Shown: piece after piece, positions 8,946 through 17,102 of the stretch
How the letters are laid out: each line of letters opens with the position of its first letter
How positions within the stretch are numbered: position 1 is the stretch's first letter
NCBI GenBank assembly: GCA_039807745.1
Contig: JBDHRV010000014.1
Coordinates: 1-39,728 of the forward strand
Source: JAEUMW01 sp039807745
GTDB lineage: Bacteria > Pseudomonadota > Gammaproteobacteria > Burkholderiales > JAEUMW01
DNA: 39,728 nucleotides
Reading direction: 5' to 3'
Position numbers and translations under genes: made by a program
The notes under the pieces: generated by a model
Seen by the model: the letters and a program-made list of their open reading frames with translations, nothing else
Told to the model about the DNA's origin: nothing
Databases searched by the model: none

Positions 8946-9501
8946 CCCGGTCCCCGAGCGCCTGCCGCAGCTTTTGCAGCGCATAGCGCAATCGGCTCTT
9001 CGCGGTTTCCGGACCGACCTTCGTCACGTCGGCGATCTCGCCCACCGAGAGCCCGCCCTCCTCGTGCAGCAGGAACGCTTCGCGCTGCTCGGGCGGCAGT
9101 TCGGCAAGCGCCGCCAGGACCCGGGCGGCTTCCTGCCTTGCCGCCGTCTGCCGCAGCGGATCGTACGCCGCACCCGCGACAGCGAAGCTCTCGGGGCAGT
9201 CGGGGTCGTCGAGGGAGGGCACCGGCGCGTTCGACTTGCGCCGCGACCGGTCGATCAGTCGATTGACCGCGATGTGGTACAGGTAGGTGGAGAATCGCGC
9301 CTCGACCCGGTAACGCGAGCGGGCTTCGATGAGTCTCATCCATACCTCCTGGAATATTTCCTCTGCTTCACCCCGGCTCGGGCACTGACGCAGGATGAAG
9401 CGGAAGAGACCGGCGCGATGGCGGCCGTAGAGCGCGTCGAACGCACTCGCGTCCCCGTCGCGGTAACGCAGCATCAGCTCCTCGTCGCGCAGCGGCTCCA
9501 T
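8938..9501 (-). CDS. ECF RNA polymerase sigma factor
   Basis: The 187-residue product has sigma region 2 at about residues 15-85 (AEEIFQEVWMRLIEARSRYR, then FSTYLYHIAVNRLIDRSRR) and region 4.2 at about 125-182 (LPPEQREAFLLHEEGGLSVGEIADVT, then ETAKSRLRYALQKLR). Regions 1.1 and 3 are missing, as expected for the ECF (sigma-24) class. It would direct polymerase to a small regulon when freed from its anti-sigma factor, probably the overlapping downstream membrane protein. I chose the ATG at 9501 because the homologous part begins with EPLRDEELM; the frame is open to 9576. The inducing signal is unknown. Confidence 0.92.
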   Translation of the reverse strand: MEPLRDEELMLRYRDGDASAFDALYGRHRAGLFRFILRQCPSRGEAEEIFQEVWMRLIEARSRYRVEARFSTYLYHIAVNRLIDRSRRKSNAPVPSLDDPDCPESFAVAGAAYDPLRQTAARQEAARVLAALAELPPEQREAFLLHEEGGLSVGEIADVTKVGPETAKSRLRYALQKLRQALGDRDE

Positions 9502-9617
9502 GGCGCCCCGTAGTCTATCAGGCCGTGTATCGCCGTCGGGCGCGTCGAGCGCCACGCCCGGGCAGGGCGCCAACAAGCGTCAAACGCAGGCGCAGCCGAA
9601 ACGGGGTCCTGTCATCG

Positions 9618-10379
9618 TCAGCGGATCGGTGCCCGGTCGTCCCATGCGAAGCCGAGCGCGCGCACGCCGGTTCTGAGGTCGTCCATCGCCACCGTCACCC
9701 GCGAGGGCTCGCCCCGGAATCCCAGCTCGATGCGCCGGCCTTCCGGCGTGAAACGCGGCAGGCTGAAGAGCTTCAAGTCCGGAAATCGCTCGACGCAGGC
9801 GCTCATGAGCGGCAGCAGTGCGCTCTCTGCCGCGTCGTGCACCACGATCGCCTCGTCGACCGAGCGGTGCGCGTGATGCAGGTGGGCATAGAGATGATCG
9901 AGCACCCATTCCATCATCGGCCCCGCCATCTCGGGAAACCCCGGCAGGAAGTGATGATGACCGACGCTGAAACCAGGCACGCGGTTGAACGGATTGGGGA
10001 CGAGCCCGCACCCCGCGGGCAGATCCGCCATCAGGTAACGCGGATGGTCGGCCGGCATGGCGCCAAACTGCGCTTCCATCTCGGCGACCGCCCCCGCATG
10101 CCGCACCAGGCTCACCCCGGCCGCCGCCGCCGCGCACTGCCGCGTGTGATCGTCCGGTGTCGCGCCGATTCCGCCGAAACAGAAGACCGCCGTGTCGGGG
10201 TAGGCATAGGTGCGCCGCAGGCTGTCGGTGATCCGGTCCGGAACGTCGCCGATGTACTCGCAGAACACGAGCTCCAGGCCGCGCGCCCCGAGCAGGCCGA
10301 TCAGCCGCGGCATGTGCCGGTCCTCCCGCTTGCCGGTGAGGATTTCGTCCCCGATGATGATCGCCCCGAACTCCATCAT
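9618..10379 (-). CDS. MoaB/Mog-domain (CinA-like) molybdopterin-binding protein
   Basis: The 253-residue protein begins with a molybdopterin-binding fold of the MoaB/CinA type (MEFGAIIIGDEILTGKREDRH at the start, FCFGGIGATPDDHTRQCAA around residue 70). The second half (FNRVPGFSVGHHHFLPGFPEMAGPM) resembles the single-domain competence/damage-inducible protein A group. It lacks the C-terminal nicotinamide-mononucleotide deamidase domain of full CinA. The function of the stand-alone form is not settled; a nucleotide or pterin ligand is plausible. ATG codons at 10379 and 10376 are both possible, with a GGGGAGAGG ribosome-binding sequence just upstream. Confidence 0.85.
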   Translation of the reverse strand: MMEFGAIIIGDEILTGKREDRHMPRLIGLLGARGLELVFCEYIGDVPDRITDSLRRTYAYPDTAVFCFGGIGATPDDHTRQCAAAAAGVSLVRHAGAVAEMEAQFGAMPADHPRYLMADLPAGCGLVPNPFNRVPGFSVGHHHFLPGFPEMAGPMMEWVLDHLYAHLHHAHRSVDEAIVVHDAAESALLPLMSACVERFPDLKLFSLPRFTPEGRRIELGFRGEPSRVTVAMDDLRTGVRALGFAWDDRAPIR

Positions 10380-10460
10380 GCCTCTCCCCGAGCTGCTGCG
10401 CACGCCGTGCGGCCTTGATACCACATTCGGGCGATGCCTTGCGAGTGCGGCCTGCGCCCC

Positions 10461-10490
10461 GAAAAGCAACGACCCCGCGCGAGGCGGGGC
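10461..10490 (-). terminator. rho-independent terminator after CBS gene
   Basis: Read on the minus strand, CCCCGC pairs with GCGGGG around a five-base loop (plus 10473-10489), followed by CGTTGCTTTT. It lies about 23 bases past the stop of the CBS gene and before the CinA-like gene. Confidence 0.7.
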
Positions 10491-10512
10491 CGTAACCGGG
10501 GAGCGCGAGGCG

Positions 10513-10941
10513 TTACTGGGTGATGTAGGTTTCCAGCTGCTGGATCAGAAACTCCTGCTCGGAGATGATCTCCTTCACCAAGTCGCCGATGGACACGACG
10601 CCGATCACCCGGCCGTGCTCGATGACCGGCAGGTGCCGGCAGCGGACCTCAGTCATCATCGTCATCGCCTCTTCCACCGTCTGGTTGGGGTGTACGGACA
10701 CGATGCGCTCGGTCATCACCTCGCGCACCGGAGTCTCGCGCGAGCTCTTGCCCTGCAGGACCACGCGGCGCGCGTAATCGCGCTCGGAGAAGATGCCGGC
10801 CATGCGGTCGCCATCCATCACGAGCAGGGCGCCCACGTCGCGCTCGGCCAGCAGCCTGAGCGCCTCCAACACGGTGGTGCTCGGTGCCACCGAGAAGATT
10901 TCGCGGGACTTGCCGTCGAGCAGCTGCTTGATTGGTCTCAT
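10513..10941 (-). CDS. two-CBS-domain protein, paralogue 1
   Basis: The 142-residue protein consists of two CBS motifs (about residues 10-65 and 75-130). Together they form a Bateman module that usually binds adenosine nucleotides and senses energy state. Signatures are ALLVMDGDRMAGIFSERDYARR and HLPVIEHGRVIGVVSIGDLVK. There is no attached enzyme domain, so it would act by binding a partner. The ATG at 10941 has GGGGGAAG just upstream; an in-frame start at 11025 would add an unlikely head. It aligns without gaps to the CBS protein at 17103-17531, and both end in a Q-L-E-x-Y-I segment. The partner is unknown. Confidence 0.9.
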   Translation of the reverse strand: MRPIKQLLDGKSREIFSVAPSTTVLEALRLLAERDVGALLVMDGDRMAGIFSERDYARRVVLQGKSSRETPVREVMTERIVSVHPNQTVEEAMTMMTEVRCRHLPVIEHGRVIGVVSIGDLVKEIISEQEFLIQQLETYITQ

Positions 10942-11052
10942 GTCTTCCCCCCGGAAGTGAATGCCGCCACGTGCCATCAGCTGGCCTGGTGAGACTAGTT
11001 TAGTCAAAGTTCCCCGAGCGTCCAAGAAAAAAGCTCGCTTCGCGAGAGGCGA

Positions 11053-11448
11053 TCAGGGGAACTCCGGGGTCGCGTCCCAGATGGTTTTCACCTGCTCGTG
11101 CAGGGACATGGGATCGAAGGGTTTGGTCAGGACATCCAATGCGCCGAGCCCCCGCAGGCGCTGGATCTCGGCCGAAGCGGCCTTGGCAGTCAGGAAGAGG
11201 ACCGGCAGTGCAGCGGTTTCGGGGCACTCGCGCAGCCGTGCGAGGACGCCAGGGCCGTCCAGATCCGGCATCATCACGTCGAGCAGCAGCAGGTGCGGGG
11301 CGAAGTCGGCAATTTCGGCGAGTGCCTCGGCACCCGACTCGCAGGCCCGCACCTCGAGCCCGCCCACCATCTCGAGCGCCGCTTTCACGATGGTCCGGAT
11401 GTCGGCGTTGTCCTCCACCACCATGACCTTGCGCAACGTGGGTCGCAT
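11053..11448 (-). CDS. single-domain response regulator (CheY-like receiver)
   Basis: The 131-residue protein is a lone receiver domain: acidic pocket VVEDN at 10-14, phospho-acceptor Asp57 in LLLLDVMMPD, a conserved Thr in FLTAKA and Lys109 in LTKPFDP. It has no output domain, so it either signals by binding or passes phosphate to the Hpt protein encoded five bases upstream. I chose the ATG at 11448, because the same frame upstream runs into the Hpt gene in a different register. It is the last gene of the regulator-Hpt-receiver cluster at 12613-11053. Confidence 0.88.
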   Translation of the reverse strand: MRPTLRKVMVVEDNADIRTIVKAALEMVGGLEVRACESGAEALAEIADFAPHLLLLDVMMPDLDGPGVLARLRECPETAALPVLFLTAKAASAEIQRLRGLGALDVLTKPFDPMSLHEQVKTIWDATPEFP

Positions 11449-11453
11449 CGCAC

Positions 11454-11795
11454 TCACGCGCCGGCCACGCTGCGCTGGATTGCATCGATCAGTCGTGCCA
11501 ACTCGGTGACGCTTCCGGCATCGGGCGGGGTACCGCGTTCGCAGCAGGCATCGAGCAGCGATTCGGCCGCTCTCGCCAGCTCGCCCACGTCGGCGACGCC
11601 GAAGGTCCGGGCCGAACCGGCCAGCGTGTGCAACTCGCGCTTGAGTTCCGTCAGACCTTCCGGCGCCCCCACCCCGCTCATCGAATGGCGCCACAGGCTG
11701 CGGATTGCGGCCACCTTTGCGGGAAGACACGCCCGATAGTCCGCGCCCAGTGCGTCCAGGTGACGCCGGAAATCCTCCGCCCTCACCCCACGCAC
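11454..11795 (-). CDS. Hpt histidine-phosphotransfer protein
   Basis: The 113-residue, mostly helical protein carries the Hpt signature with His56 in LKRELHTLAGSARTFG as the phosphorylated residue. Such proteins shuttle phosphate between receiver domains. Its start overlaps the end of the upstream response regulator by 13 bases, and five bases separate its stop from the next receiver gene, so the three are co-transcribed. The divergent CHASE-PAS histidine kinase has no receiver of its own. A relay from kinase to regulator to Hpt to lone receiver is therefore a reasonable inference. Confidence 0.88.
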   Translation of the reverse strand: MRGVRAEDFRRHLDALGADYRACLPAKVAAIRSLWRHSMSGVGAPEGLTELKRELHTLAGSARTFGVADVGELARAAESLLDACCERGTPPDAGSVTELARLIDAIQRSVAGA

Positions 11796-12613
11796 CCTTT
11801 GGTCGAACCCGCATCGGCGCCGAGCACCGCGCGGATTGCCTTCTTCAGCGTGTCGGGCTCGACGGGCTTCGTGAGATATCCGTCGGCGCCGCGCGCCAGG
11901 CCCGTCAACACCGCCTCTCGCGTTGCCTTGCTGGTGACCATGATGACGGGCACGGTCTTCAGAGCCGCGTGCTGGCGCATCTTGAGCAGGACGTCGAAGC
12001 CGTCGATGTCGGGCAGCATCACGTCAAGGAGCACGAGGTCCGGCAACTGGGGCTCGCGCAGTGCCTCGATGATCTGGTCGCGATTGGCCACGAGACGCAC
12101 GTCGAATCCGTCGAAAGCGAGATAGGTCTTGAGAAACTCGCCCAGATGGGGATCGTCCTCGACCACGATCGCTGCCGGTGTCCGCCCATCCTCCCGCGGC
12201 CAGGGTTTGCTCGAGCATCGGGCAATGCGTACGTAAAAGCCCTCCGCCTGCAACGAGGACACACCGCTGGCGGCTTCCGCCCGGACGCGCGCGAGCTCCT
12301 GCTCCGATGGTGCGGGACGCGGCTTGTCGCTGAAGAAGTCGGTGAAATCGAGCGAATCGTCCCGCAGGTTGGACGCAAGATCGACCAGACCGGCGCGCGC
12401 GAGCCGGGCATAGGCCTCGCGTACGGCCGGTGCCGGGACAGACTGCATGCCCGCGGCGACCTGGGCGACGGTCGAGCCGCCGTCGGTGCGTACCAGGAGC
12501 TCGATGTCGGCGGGCGCGAGGAACGTTTCCCCACCACGCAACTCGCGCTCGCCCGTGCTCGTGAGCGCATAGATGTCGTGCTCGAAAACGATGAATGGAT
12601 TCTTGAGGGCCAT
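11783..12613 (-). CDS. response regulator with N-terminal winged-helix-like domain
   Basis: The 276-residue protein has its receiver at the C-terminus (residues about 147-265: VVEDDPHLGEF, phospho-acceptor Asp197 in LLDVMLPDIDG, Lys in LTKPVEPD). The N-terminal 130 residues include a helical segment (about 33-80: ADIELLVRTDGGSTVAQVAAG, then AVREAYARLARAGLVDL) that reads like a small winged helix. This order is the reverse of the common receiver-first layout. The gene is divergent from the histidine kinase and overlaps the Hpt gene by 13 bases. Whether the N-terminal part binds DNA or protein cannot be told from sequence alone. Confidence 0.85.
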   Translation of the reverse strand: MALKNPFIVFEHDIYALTSTGERELRGGETFLAPADIELLVRTDGGSTVAQVAAGMQSVPAPAVREAYARLARAGLVDLASNLRDDSLDFTDFFSDKPRPAPSEQELARVRAEAASGVSSLQAEGFYVRIARCSSKPWPREDGRTPAAIVVEDDPHLGEFLKTYLAFDGFDVRLVANRDQIIEALREPQLPDLVLLDVMLPDIDGFDVLLKMRQHAALKTVPVIMVTSKATREAVLTGLARGADGYLTKPVEPDTLKKAIRAVLGADAGSTKGCVG

Positions 12614-12771
12614 GGCGGGGACCTGGTGCGAGAAGGGGGCGCTCTGATGAAAGCATCAACTTTGCCCGACGATCGTGCCGCTGCGGCGCGCCGGTGCGGT
12701 GGCTGCTGGGACGGCGATTGCTTTGGCAGGCACTGGGAAAACCAACACTGGGACGCGTACTTGCCATCGTG

Positions 12772-14892
12772 ATGAAGCTGCCCGAGCGGACCGCGCGAAT
12801 CGCTGCCGAGTTTGCCGTGTTCGAGCCCCATTACCGGGTGCTTGCGCTGTCCGTGGCGCTCGTCCTCGCCGCTGCCTACGTCTATTCCTCCTGGAACTAT
12901 GCGGCGCGCACGGCCTGGAGCGAGGCGCGCCTGCGGTTCGACTTCCGCGCGAGCCAGATCGAGACGGCGCTCCAGGGCAGGCTGCTGGATTACGAGCAGC
13001 TGTTGAGCGGGACCTTCGTGCTGCTGGCCGCGTCGCACTCGTTCGACCCTCGGGAGTGGCGCACCTACCTGCGCCAGCTTGCGATCGAAGAGCGCTACCC
13101 GGGAATCCTGGGCGTCGGCTTCATCGCGCGAGAACAGTCCGGCAGGCTGCCAGGCCGGCGTGGCGAATCGACCGCACAGGCGTGGCGAACGGGAACCTAC
13201 CTTCCGGTCAGATACGGCTGGCCGCTCGACGCGGTCGAGCGCGAGGCGCCGCAGTGGGACCTGCTCGCGGAGCAGACCACCCGCGATGCGCTGGAGCAGG
13301 CTCGTGACACCGGCCTGCCGGCGCTTTCCGGCAAGGTGATGCTGGACCAGGACCCGGAGCACGAGCCGCAAGGAACTGTTGTCCTGTTCCTTCCCGTCTT
13401 CGGCCCAGGCGCGGATGTCACGACGGTCGCCAGGCGCCAGGCCGCGGTCACTGGCTATGTGTACGCGCTGTTTCGCATCGAAGGTCTGATGCACGGCATC
13501 GTAGGCGAAGTATCGGACATCCGCGTCCGCTTGCTCGACGGAGCGCCCGGCCACACCGCCGCTCTGCTCTTCGACAGCGCACCGGACAGCACGGTCTTGG
13601 CCGGCACACCGGAGTTCCATACGAAGGTGGGCCTGCCGCTGCCGGGCCGTGAATGGACGCTCGAGGTGGAATCCCTGCCGATGCTGGACGCGACCGTGGA
13701 CCGGCGCACGCCGCTGATCGTCGCCGTCGAAAGCGGCATCATCAGCGCGCTCGCGCTTGCGATCATCTGGTCGCTCGCGACCCTGCGCGCCCGCGCGGCC
13801 AACCTTGCACGCGGGATGACACGCGACTTGAGCGAGAGCCGCGAGCGGTTGGCGCTGGCCATCGAAGGTTCGAACCAGGCGCTCTTCGACTGGGACGTGC
13901 GCACCGGCAGGGTGGCGCTGAACGAGCAATGGTCGCGCATCACGGACACCCCGACCGAGGTCACGACGGTCCGGGAGCTGGCGGCGCTCGTGCACCCCGA
14001 GGACCTCAAGCGCGTGCTGCAACGGACCCGTGATCTGCTGCGCGGCCGTCAGCCCTTTTATCAGGTCGAGCACCGGGTGCGCAGCGCCGGCGGCGACTGG
14101 CGCTGGATCTCGAGCCGCGCCAAGGTCGTCGAGCGCGATCGCGAGGGCCGCGCTACGCGCGTTGCCGGCACCAACCTCGATATCACCGAAAGCAAGGAAA
14201 TGGAACGCATGAAGAACGAGTTCATCGCCACCGTGAGTCACGAGCTGCGCACGCCGCTCACGGCCGTGGTGGGCGCGATCGGACTGCTGAAGCAGGAAGC
14301 CGGCGACCAGCTCTCGGCTGGCGCGGTGATGTTCCTCAACATGGCGAAACAGAACAGCGAGCGTCTCGCCGCACTTATCAACGACGTCCTGGACATCGAA
14401 AAGATGGAGTCCGGATCGCACAAGCTCCGCCTGGTGCCGGTGGCCGTCGCGCCGCTGCTCACCCGCGCGGTCACACTCAACGCGCCGTATGCGCGGCAGT
14501 TCGACGTGCGCTTCGAGCTGCAGCGACCGCTGCCAGAGGTCACGGTGTGCGGCGACGACGAGCGCCTGCTGCAGGTGATGGCGAACCTCCTGTCGAATGC
14601 CGCGAAGTTCTCGCCGGCGGGCTCCGCCGTCGCGGTCACGTGTGCCGTGCGCGGGCCAGCCGTGCGCGTTGCGGTCACTGATCAGGGGCCGGGCGTGCCC
14701 GAGGAATTTCGCCGCCGCATCTTCCAGAAGTTCGCCCAGGCCAACGGCGGCGACACGCGACAGAAAGGCGGGACGGGGCTCGGGCTGTCCATCTGCAAGG
14801 TGATCATCGAAAAGCTGGGCGGCACCATCGGCTACGCGTCCGCGCCGGGACAAGGCGCAACCTTCTACTTCGACCTGCCGCTCCGGTCGTAA
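12772..14892 (+). CDS. CHASE-PAS sensor histidine kinase
   Basis: From the ATG at 12772 the protein has 706 residues. A first membrane segment (LALSVALVLAAAYVYSSW, about residues 24-41) is followed by a periplasmic CHASE-type ligand-binding domain (about 60-270, with YPGILGVGFIARE). A second membrane segment lies near 315-335. Then come a PAS domain (about 360-475, ending DITESKEME), the HisKA helix with His490 in SHELRTPL, and an HATPase domain (NLLSNAAKFSP, DQGPGVPEEF, GGTGLGLSICK). It phosphorylates a receiver in response to an extracellular, possibly small hydrophilic, signal. A GTG at 12694 would add 26 residues; neither start has a strong ribosome-binding site. Confidence 0.9.
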   Translation: MKLPERTARIAAEFAVFEPHYRVLALSVALVLAAAYVYSSWNYAARTAWSEARLRFDFRASQIETALQGRLLDYEQLLSGTFVLLAASHSFDPREWRTYLRQLAIEERYPGILGVGFIAREQSGRLPGRRGESTAQAWRTGTYLPVRYGWPLDAVEREAPQWDLLAEQTTRDALEQARDTGLPALSGKVMLDQDPEHEPQGTVVLFLPVFGPGADVTTVARRQAAVTGYVYALFRIEGLMHGIVGEVSDIRVRLLDGAPGHTAALLFDSAPDSTVLAGTPEFHTKVGLPLPGREWTLEVESLPMLDATVDRRTPLIVAVESGIISALALAIIWSLATLRARAANLARGMTRDLSESRERLALAIEGSNQALFDWDVRTGRVALNEQWSRITDTPTEVTTVRELAALVHPEDLKRVLQRTRDLLRGRQPFYQVEHRVRSAGGDWRWISSRAKVVERDREGRATRVAGTNLDITESKEMERMKNEFIATVSHELRTPLTAVVGAIGLLKQEAGDQLSAGAVMFLNMAKQNSERLAALINDVLDIEKMESGSHKLRLVPVAVAPLLTRAVTLNAPYARQFDVRFELQRPLPEVTVCGDDERLLQVMANLLSNAAKFSPAGSAVAVTCAVRGPAVRVAVTDQGPGVPEEFRRRIFQKFAQANGGDTRQKGGTGLGLSICKVIIEKLGGTIGYASAPGQGATFYFDLPLRS

Positions 14893-14972
14893 CCGCGCAA
14901 AGTGCGCGACCCGTGGCGTACGGCGTCGGGAAATGCGGATAATGGCGGCCCGCCACGACAGAGCCGAACATC

Positions 14973-15431
14973 ATGCTGAACGCGATCCGCGATTTCTTCG
15001 ACAAGCACCTGGGAGCGCCCGCCACGCCGGACGACGAGGCGCACCGCATCCGGGTCGCCACCGCTGCGCTGCTCACGGAGATGGTACGCATGGACGGCGA
15101 GGTCGAAGCGGCCGAGAGAGAAGCCGCCCTCGACGCCGTGCGGGGCAAGTTCGACCTCACGCAAGACGAAGCCGTGGCGCTGATCGCACTGGCGGAAGAA
15201 GAAGCGCGCCAGGCCCCCGACTACTTTCAGTTCACTTCGCTCATCAACAAGCACTTCACGCCGGAGCAGAAGGCGCGCGTGATCGAGCAGATGTGGACGA
15301 TCGCCTACGCCGACCGGGAGCTCAACCGCTACGAGGAGCACCTCGTGCGCAAGATCGCCGATCTGCTGTACGTGCCGCACGCGACGGTCGTCGCCGCGAA
15401 AATTCGCGCCCGTGACCGGGCGGCGGGATAA
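14973..15431 (+). CDS. TerB-like protein
   Basis: The 152-residue protein is all-helical and matches the TerB-like family named after tellurite resistance and related to the N-terminal domain of DjlA. Typical features are ALLTEMVRMDGEVEAAEREA at about residues 31-50 and the closing IAYADRELNRYEEHLVRKIADLL near 110-132, both rich in conserved acidic residues that suggest metal binding. There is no membrane segment. Only three bases separate its stop from the convergent kinase-like gene. No other ter gene is nearby, so a link to tellurite is not implied. Confidence 0.88.
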   Translation: MLNAIRDFFDKHLGAPATPDDEAHRIRVATAALLTEMVRMDGEVEAAEREAALDAVRGKFDLTQDEAVALIALAEEEARQAPDYFQFTSLINKHFTPEQKARVIEQMWTIAYADRELNRYEEHLVRKIADLLYVPHATVVAAKIRARDRAAG

Positions 15432-15434
15432 CCC

Positions 15435-16883
15435 TCAGCGATCCGGATCGCGCCCGAGCCAGAAACGCGTCGCCGCGAGCGGCAGGCTCATCATCACGCC
15501 CGCCAGGTCCGCGTTCGACAGCCGGGTCGCGAACGCACGGCCGTCCGCCCACGTCAGCCAGCGGTATGGCCATTCGGCCGCGATCTGGGTGAAGAATCGC
15601 CCCAGCAGAACGGCATCGATGCAGGTGCGGTCGGCGCCGATATCGACGATCACGCCCTCGATAGCGAGCAACATCTTCCGCATCAGCAGCATCTCCGGGC
15701 CGAAGCGCACCCCCGCCTGCACCGCGTTGTCGAGCAGCTCGGTCAGCCAGAGCAGCCCCGGCAGCTTGCCGCCGCGCACCTGGTCGAGCGCGGCATCGAT
15801 GACCGGCATCACTGCCTGCACATCGACTACCCGCCGCTCGGATAGCACCTCGAGCGCACTCGCGATGCGCTGCGCATCCATCGTCACGGCACCGAGAACG
15901 ATCTGCACGAACGCGACGCGACGCGCCTCGGAGAGCGTCGTGGCGAGACTCCAGTCGAGAATCGCGAGCCGCCCTTCCCGCGTGCGCAGCAGGTTGCCCG
16001 CGTGCGGGTCGCCGTGGAAAAGGACGTCGTCTCCGGTCCCGAGAATCGGCTGCGCGATCAGGGCGATGACCACCAGCTCCGCACACGCGCGCGCGGCGCC
16101 CGCATCGTCGAAGGGGTGGTCCGTAACCTTGTCGCCGTGCACGCGCTCCATCGCGGTCACCCGCTGCGTGGACAAGTCGAAGAGCGCGGGAATCTGGATG
16201 CGCGGTTCGCCTGCGTACGCAGCATGCGCGACCGCGAGGTGGCGCTGTTCGAGGTCGAGGCGGATCTCGTGCCGCAGCCGGTCCGCCAGACCCTCGAACG
16301 CCTCGCGGTAGTCGAGACGGGGAATACCGAGCGCCTCGCACTGGTCGTCGAGATAGGTCCCCACGCGTTCCAGCAGCGCGAGCTCCTGCTCGAGCCTCTC
16401 CTCGATACCGGGCTTCAGGAGCTTGAACACACCCTCCCGGCCGCCATGCCGAAAGGGCACGACGACCGCGACACTCGCCTCGGCGAGCGCCGGGGGCTCC
16501 AGGACGACGCCGAGCCGATCCAGCCGCCCGAGCTCGCGCGTCAGGGCCCTGCGGATGTCCTTGAGCGCAATCGATGGCGGCAGCGATTCGAGCCGCTGCA
16601 GCTGCAATCGCAGATCGGGCAGCAGGCGCCGGTCGCGCGCCAGCGTCTGTCCGAGCTTGTGCAGCGCCGGGCAGCTGCGCGCAAGGCGTGCGAACCGCTC
16701 CGAAACGGTCGCCGTCGGCGGCAGCGTCGCCTGATCGACCAGGACGCCGTCCTGATGCGCCTGCGGCAGTCCTTCCAGAAAAACGGTCAGCGCGCCCGCG
16801 ATCGGCCGCCGGTAGTGCGCATACGCCTCCGGCAGCACGGAGGCGACGTCGGCTTCGTTGATGAGCAGGTTCCAGTCGATCAT
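15435..16883 (-). CDS. ABC1/AarF/UbiB-family atypical kinase
   Basis: The 482-residue protein shows the family features in order: a KxGQ-type motif in LHKLGQTLARDRRLLPD (about 74-90), an alanine-rich loop (ALAEASVAVVVPF), the lysine of GVFKLLKPGI, the catalytic loop HGDPHAGNLL and a DFG-equivalent AILDWSL. Family members such as UbiB/ADCK support ubiquinone synthesis, apparently by ATPase or lipid-related activity rather than protein phosphorylation. No C-terminal membrane pair typical of UbiB is clear, so I leave it unnamed. A perfect palindrome occupies the place of a ribosome-binding site just upstream of the ATG. Confidence 0.87.
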   Translation of the reverse strand: MIDWNLLINEADVASVLPEAYAHYRRPIAGALTVFLEGLPQAHQDGVLVDQATLPPTATVSERFARLARSCPALHKLGQTLARDRRLLPDLRLQLQRLESLPPSIALKDIRRALTRELGRLDRLGVVLEPPALAEASVAVVVPFRHGGREGVFKLLKPGIEERLEQELALLERVGTYLDDQCEALGIPRLDYREAFEGLADRLRHEIRLDLEQRHLAVAHAAYAGEPRIQIPALFDLSTQRVTAMERVHGDKVTDHPFDDAGAARACAELVVIALIAQPILGTGDDVLFHGDPHAGNLLRTREGRLAILDWSLATTLSEARRVAFVQIVLGAVTMDAQRIASALEVLSERRVVDVQAVMPVIDAALDQVRGGKLPGLLWLTELLDNAVQAGVRFGPEMLLMRKMLLAIEGVIVDIGADRTCIDAVLLGRFFTQIAAEWPYRWLTWADGRAFATRLSNADLAGVMMSLPLAATRFWLGRDPDR

Positions 16884-16895
16884 CGTATCGATACG
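16884..16895. promoter_or_regulatory. 12-bp perfect palindrome abutting the UbiB-like start codon
   Basis: CGTATCGATACG reads identically on both strands and touches the ATG of the ABC1/UbiB-like gene (start at 16883). It lies where a ribosome-binding site would be and none is visible. It could be an operator or a weak RNA hairpin in the divergent region shared with the second CBS gene; it may also be chance. Confidence 0.3.
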
Positions 16896-17102
16896 GCGAC
16901 TTCGCGAGCCCGCAGTGTATTGCTTTGGTCCCGCCGGCCGCTAGTGATACGTCCGTCCGAATCTCGCCAGCACAGCGAAGCGCCGTCAGCGGGCCCCAGA
17001 ACTACACGGCAACAGCGGATGTCTCAGCACTTGACCGGAGGAGGGCAAGCAGGTGTGGGTGCGGTTCGAGCCAGGACGACGCACCGGCCTGCCGATACGA
17101 AA

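Noticed and set aside
11449..11814. Upstream extension of the lone receiver to a 253-residue protein
   Set aside because: The extension overlaps the Hpt gene in another frame and has no domain; the receiver starts naturally at 11448.
12645..12658. Small palindrome TGATG-AAAG-CATCA between the divergent regulator and kinase genes
   Set aside because: Five-base arms are expected by chance; no second copy supports an operator.
12019..14853. 944-codon minus-strand frame opposite the histidine kinase
   Set aside because: Shadow frame over the kinase and regulator genes with low-complexity arginine/serine-rich sequence.
14894..14908. Hairpin CGCGC-AAAGT-GCGCG after the histidine kinase gene as a terminator
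   Set aside because: The stem is only five base pairs and there is no T-run.
14973..15431. Calling the TerB-like gene part of a tellurite-resistance operon
   Set aside because: No terA, terC, terD or terZ gene is nearby; single TerB-like genes are widespread.
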